A model generated the notes under the pieces. The model did no database searches, had not been told where the DNA came from, and was given only the letters and a program-made list of their open reading frames with translations. Position numbers and translations under genes: made by a program. From Epiperipatus broadwayi (lineage: Eukaryota > Onychophora > Udeonychophora > Euonychophora > Peripatidae), in contig JAQFVV010000014.1 of NCBI GenBank assembly GCA_028023455.1, positions 4,467,336 to 4,531,335 on the forward strand: a stretch of 64,000 nucleotides of DNA, read 5' to 3'. Positions 63,796 to 64,000 of the stretch are shown here, one piece after another (position 1 is the stretch's first letter; each line of letters begins with the position of its first letter).

Positions 63796-63983
63796 ATGAT
63801 CACAGATAGAGCTTTACCAATAGCTCACTCAAGCTACCCTTTACTGATGATAGCCAATTAGCTTGAAACCATGGTATAAAGGTTGGAGACAATTTGAAAG
63901 AGATATTAAATTTTCGATTCTCTCTCAGCATTTTTTGCAAACAAGCTTGAGTGAGCTATTGGTAAAGCTCCATCTGTGATCAT
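63796..63983. mobile_element. Small foldback element, about 188 bp
   Basis: A 40-bp left arm (ATGATCACAGATAGAGCTTT at 63796 to CTCAAGCT at 63835) pairs with 63944-63983 with one mismatch. The ~108-bp centre carries no ORF. It sits just outside the large LTR element and is followed by an (AT)n run. Confidence 0.85.
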
Positions 63984-64000
63984 ATATATATATATTGTAA

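Overview
The window looks like a piece of a large, very AT-rich invertebrate animal genome. Four things point there: two spliced exons of an axonemal dynein heavy chain, a 13.1 kb intron, a 500-base scaffold gap, and many eukaryotic transposable elements (LINEs, LTR elements, hAT-type and foldback DNA elements). The dynein shows an animal with motile cilia or flagella. I cannot fix the phylum; a cephalopod or other lophotrochozoan, or a cnidarian, would fit. I found no tRNA, rRNA, CRISPR or operon-like structure.

Host gene: two minus-strand exons (20348-20536, then 7099-7245) encode adjacent parts of the AAA1 module of a DNAH10-like heavy chain. They join in frame across a phase-0 intron. No other host exon was recognised, so most or all of the window may be dynein intron plus mobile DNA.

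Left part (1-27000): AT-rich intron with microsatellites; a foldback element family at about 5650-6195, 7790-8123 and 20987-21245; a decayed Ty3/gypsy-like element (LTR-like repeats at 16137 and 18449 around a gag remnant); a 3' LINE fragment at 21959-22456 embedded in (TTA)n; weak RTE-like reverse-transcriptase relics near 23.2 and 23.6 kb; and (ATT)n tracts.

Middle (27000-51000): a LINE with a nearly intact 1000-codon ORF2 (27467-30854) and an older, nearly full-length relative on the other strand (45344-50691). All three LINE copies are bounded on both sides by trinucleotide repeats, mainly (TAA)n, which suggests microsatellite-directed insertion. Between them are three large foldback elements and a 1637 bp element with terminal inverted repeats and an exact 8-bp target duplication.

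Right part (51000-64000): an 852 bp non-autonomous hAT-type element with a perfect 8-bp target duplication; a poorly understood stretch at 53.1-55.0 kb; and an 8.7 kb element with about 2.9 kb direct terminal repeats flanking a single gag-like gene and no visible pol. This resembles an LTR element carrying only gag. A foldback element closes the window.
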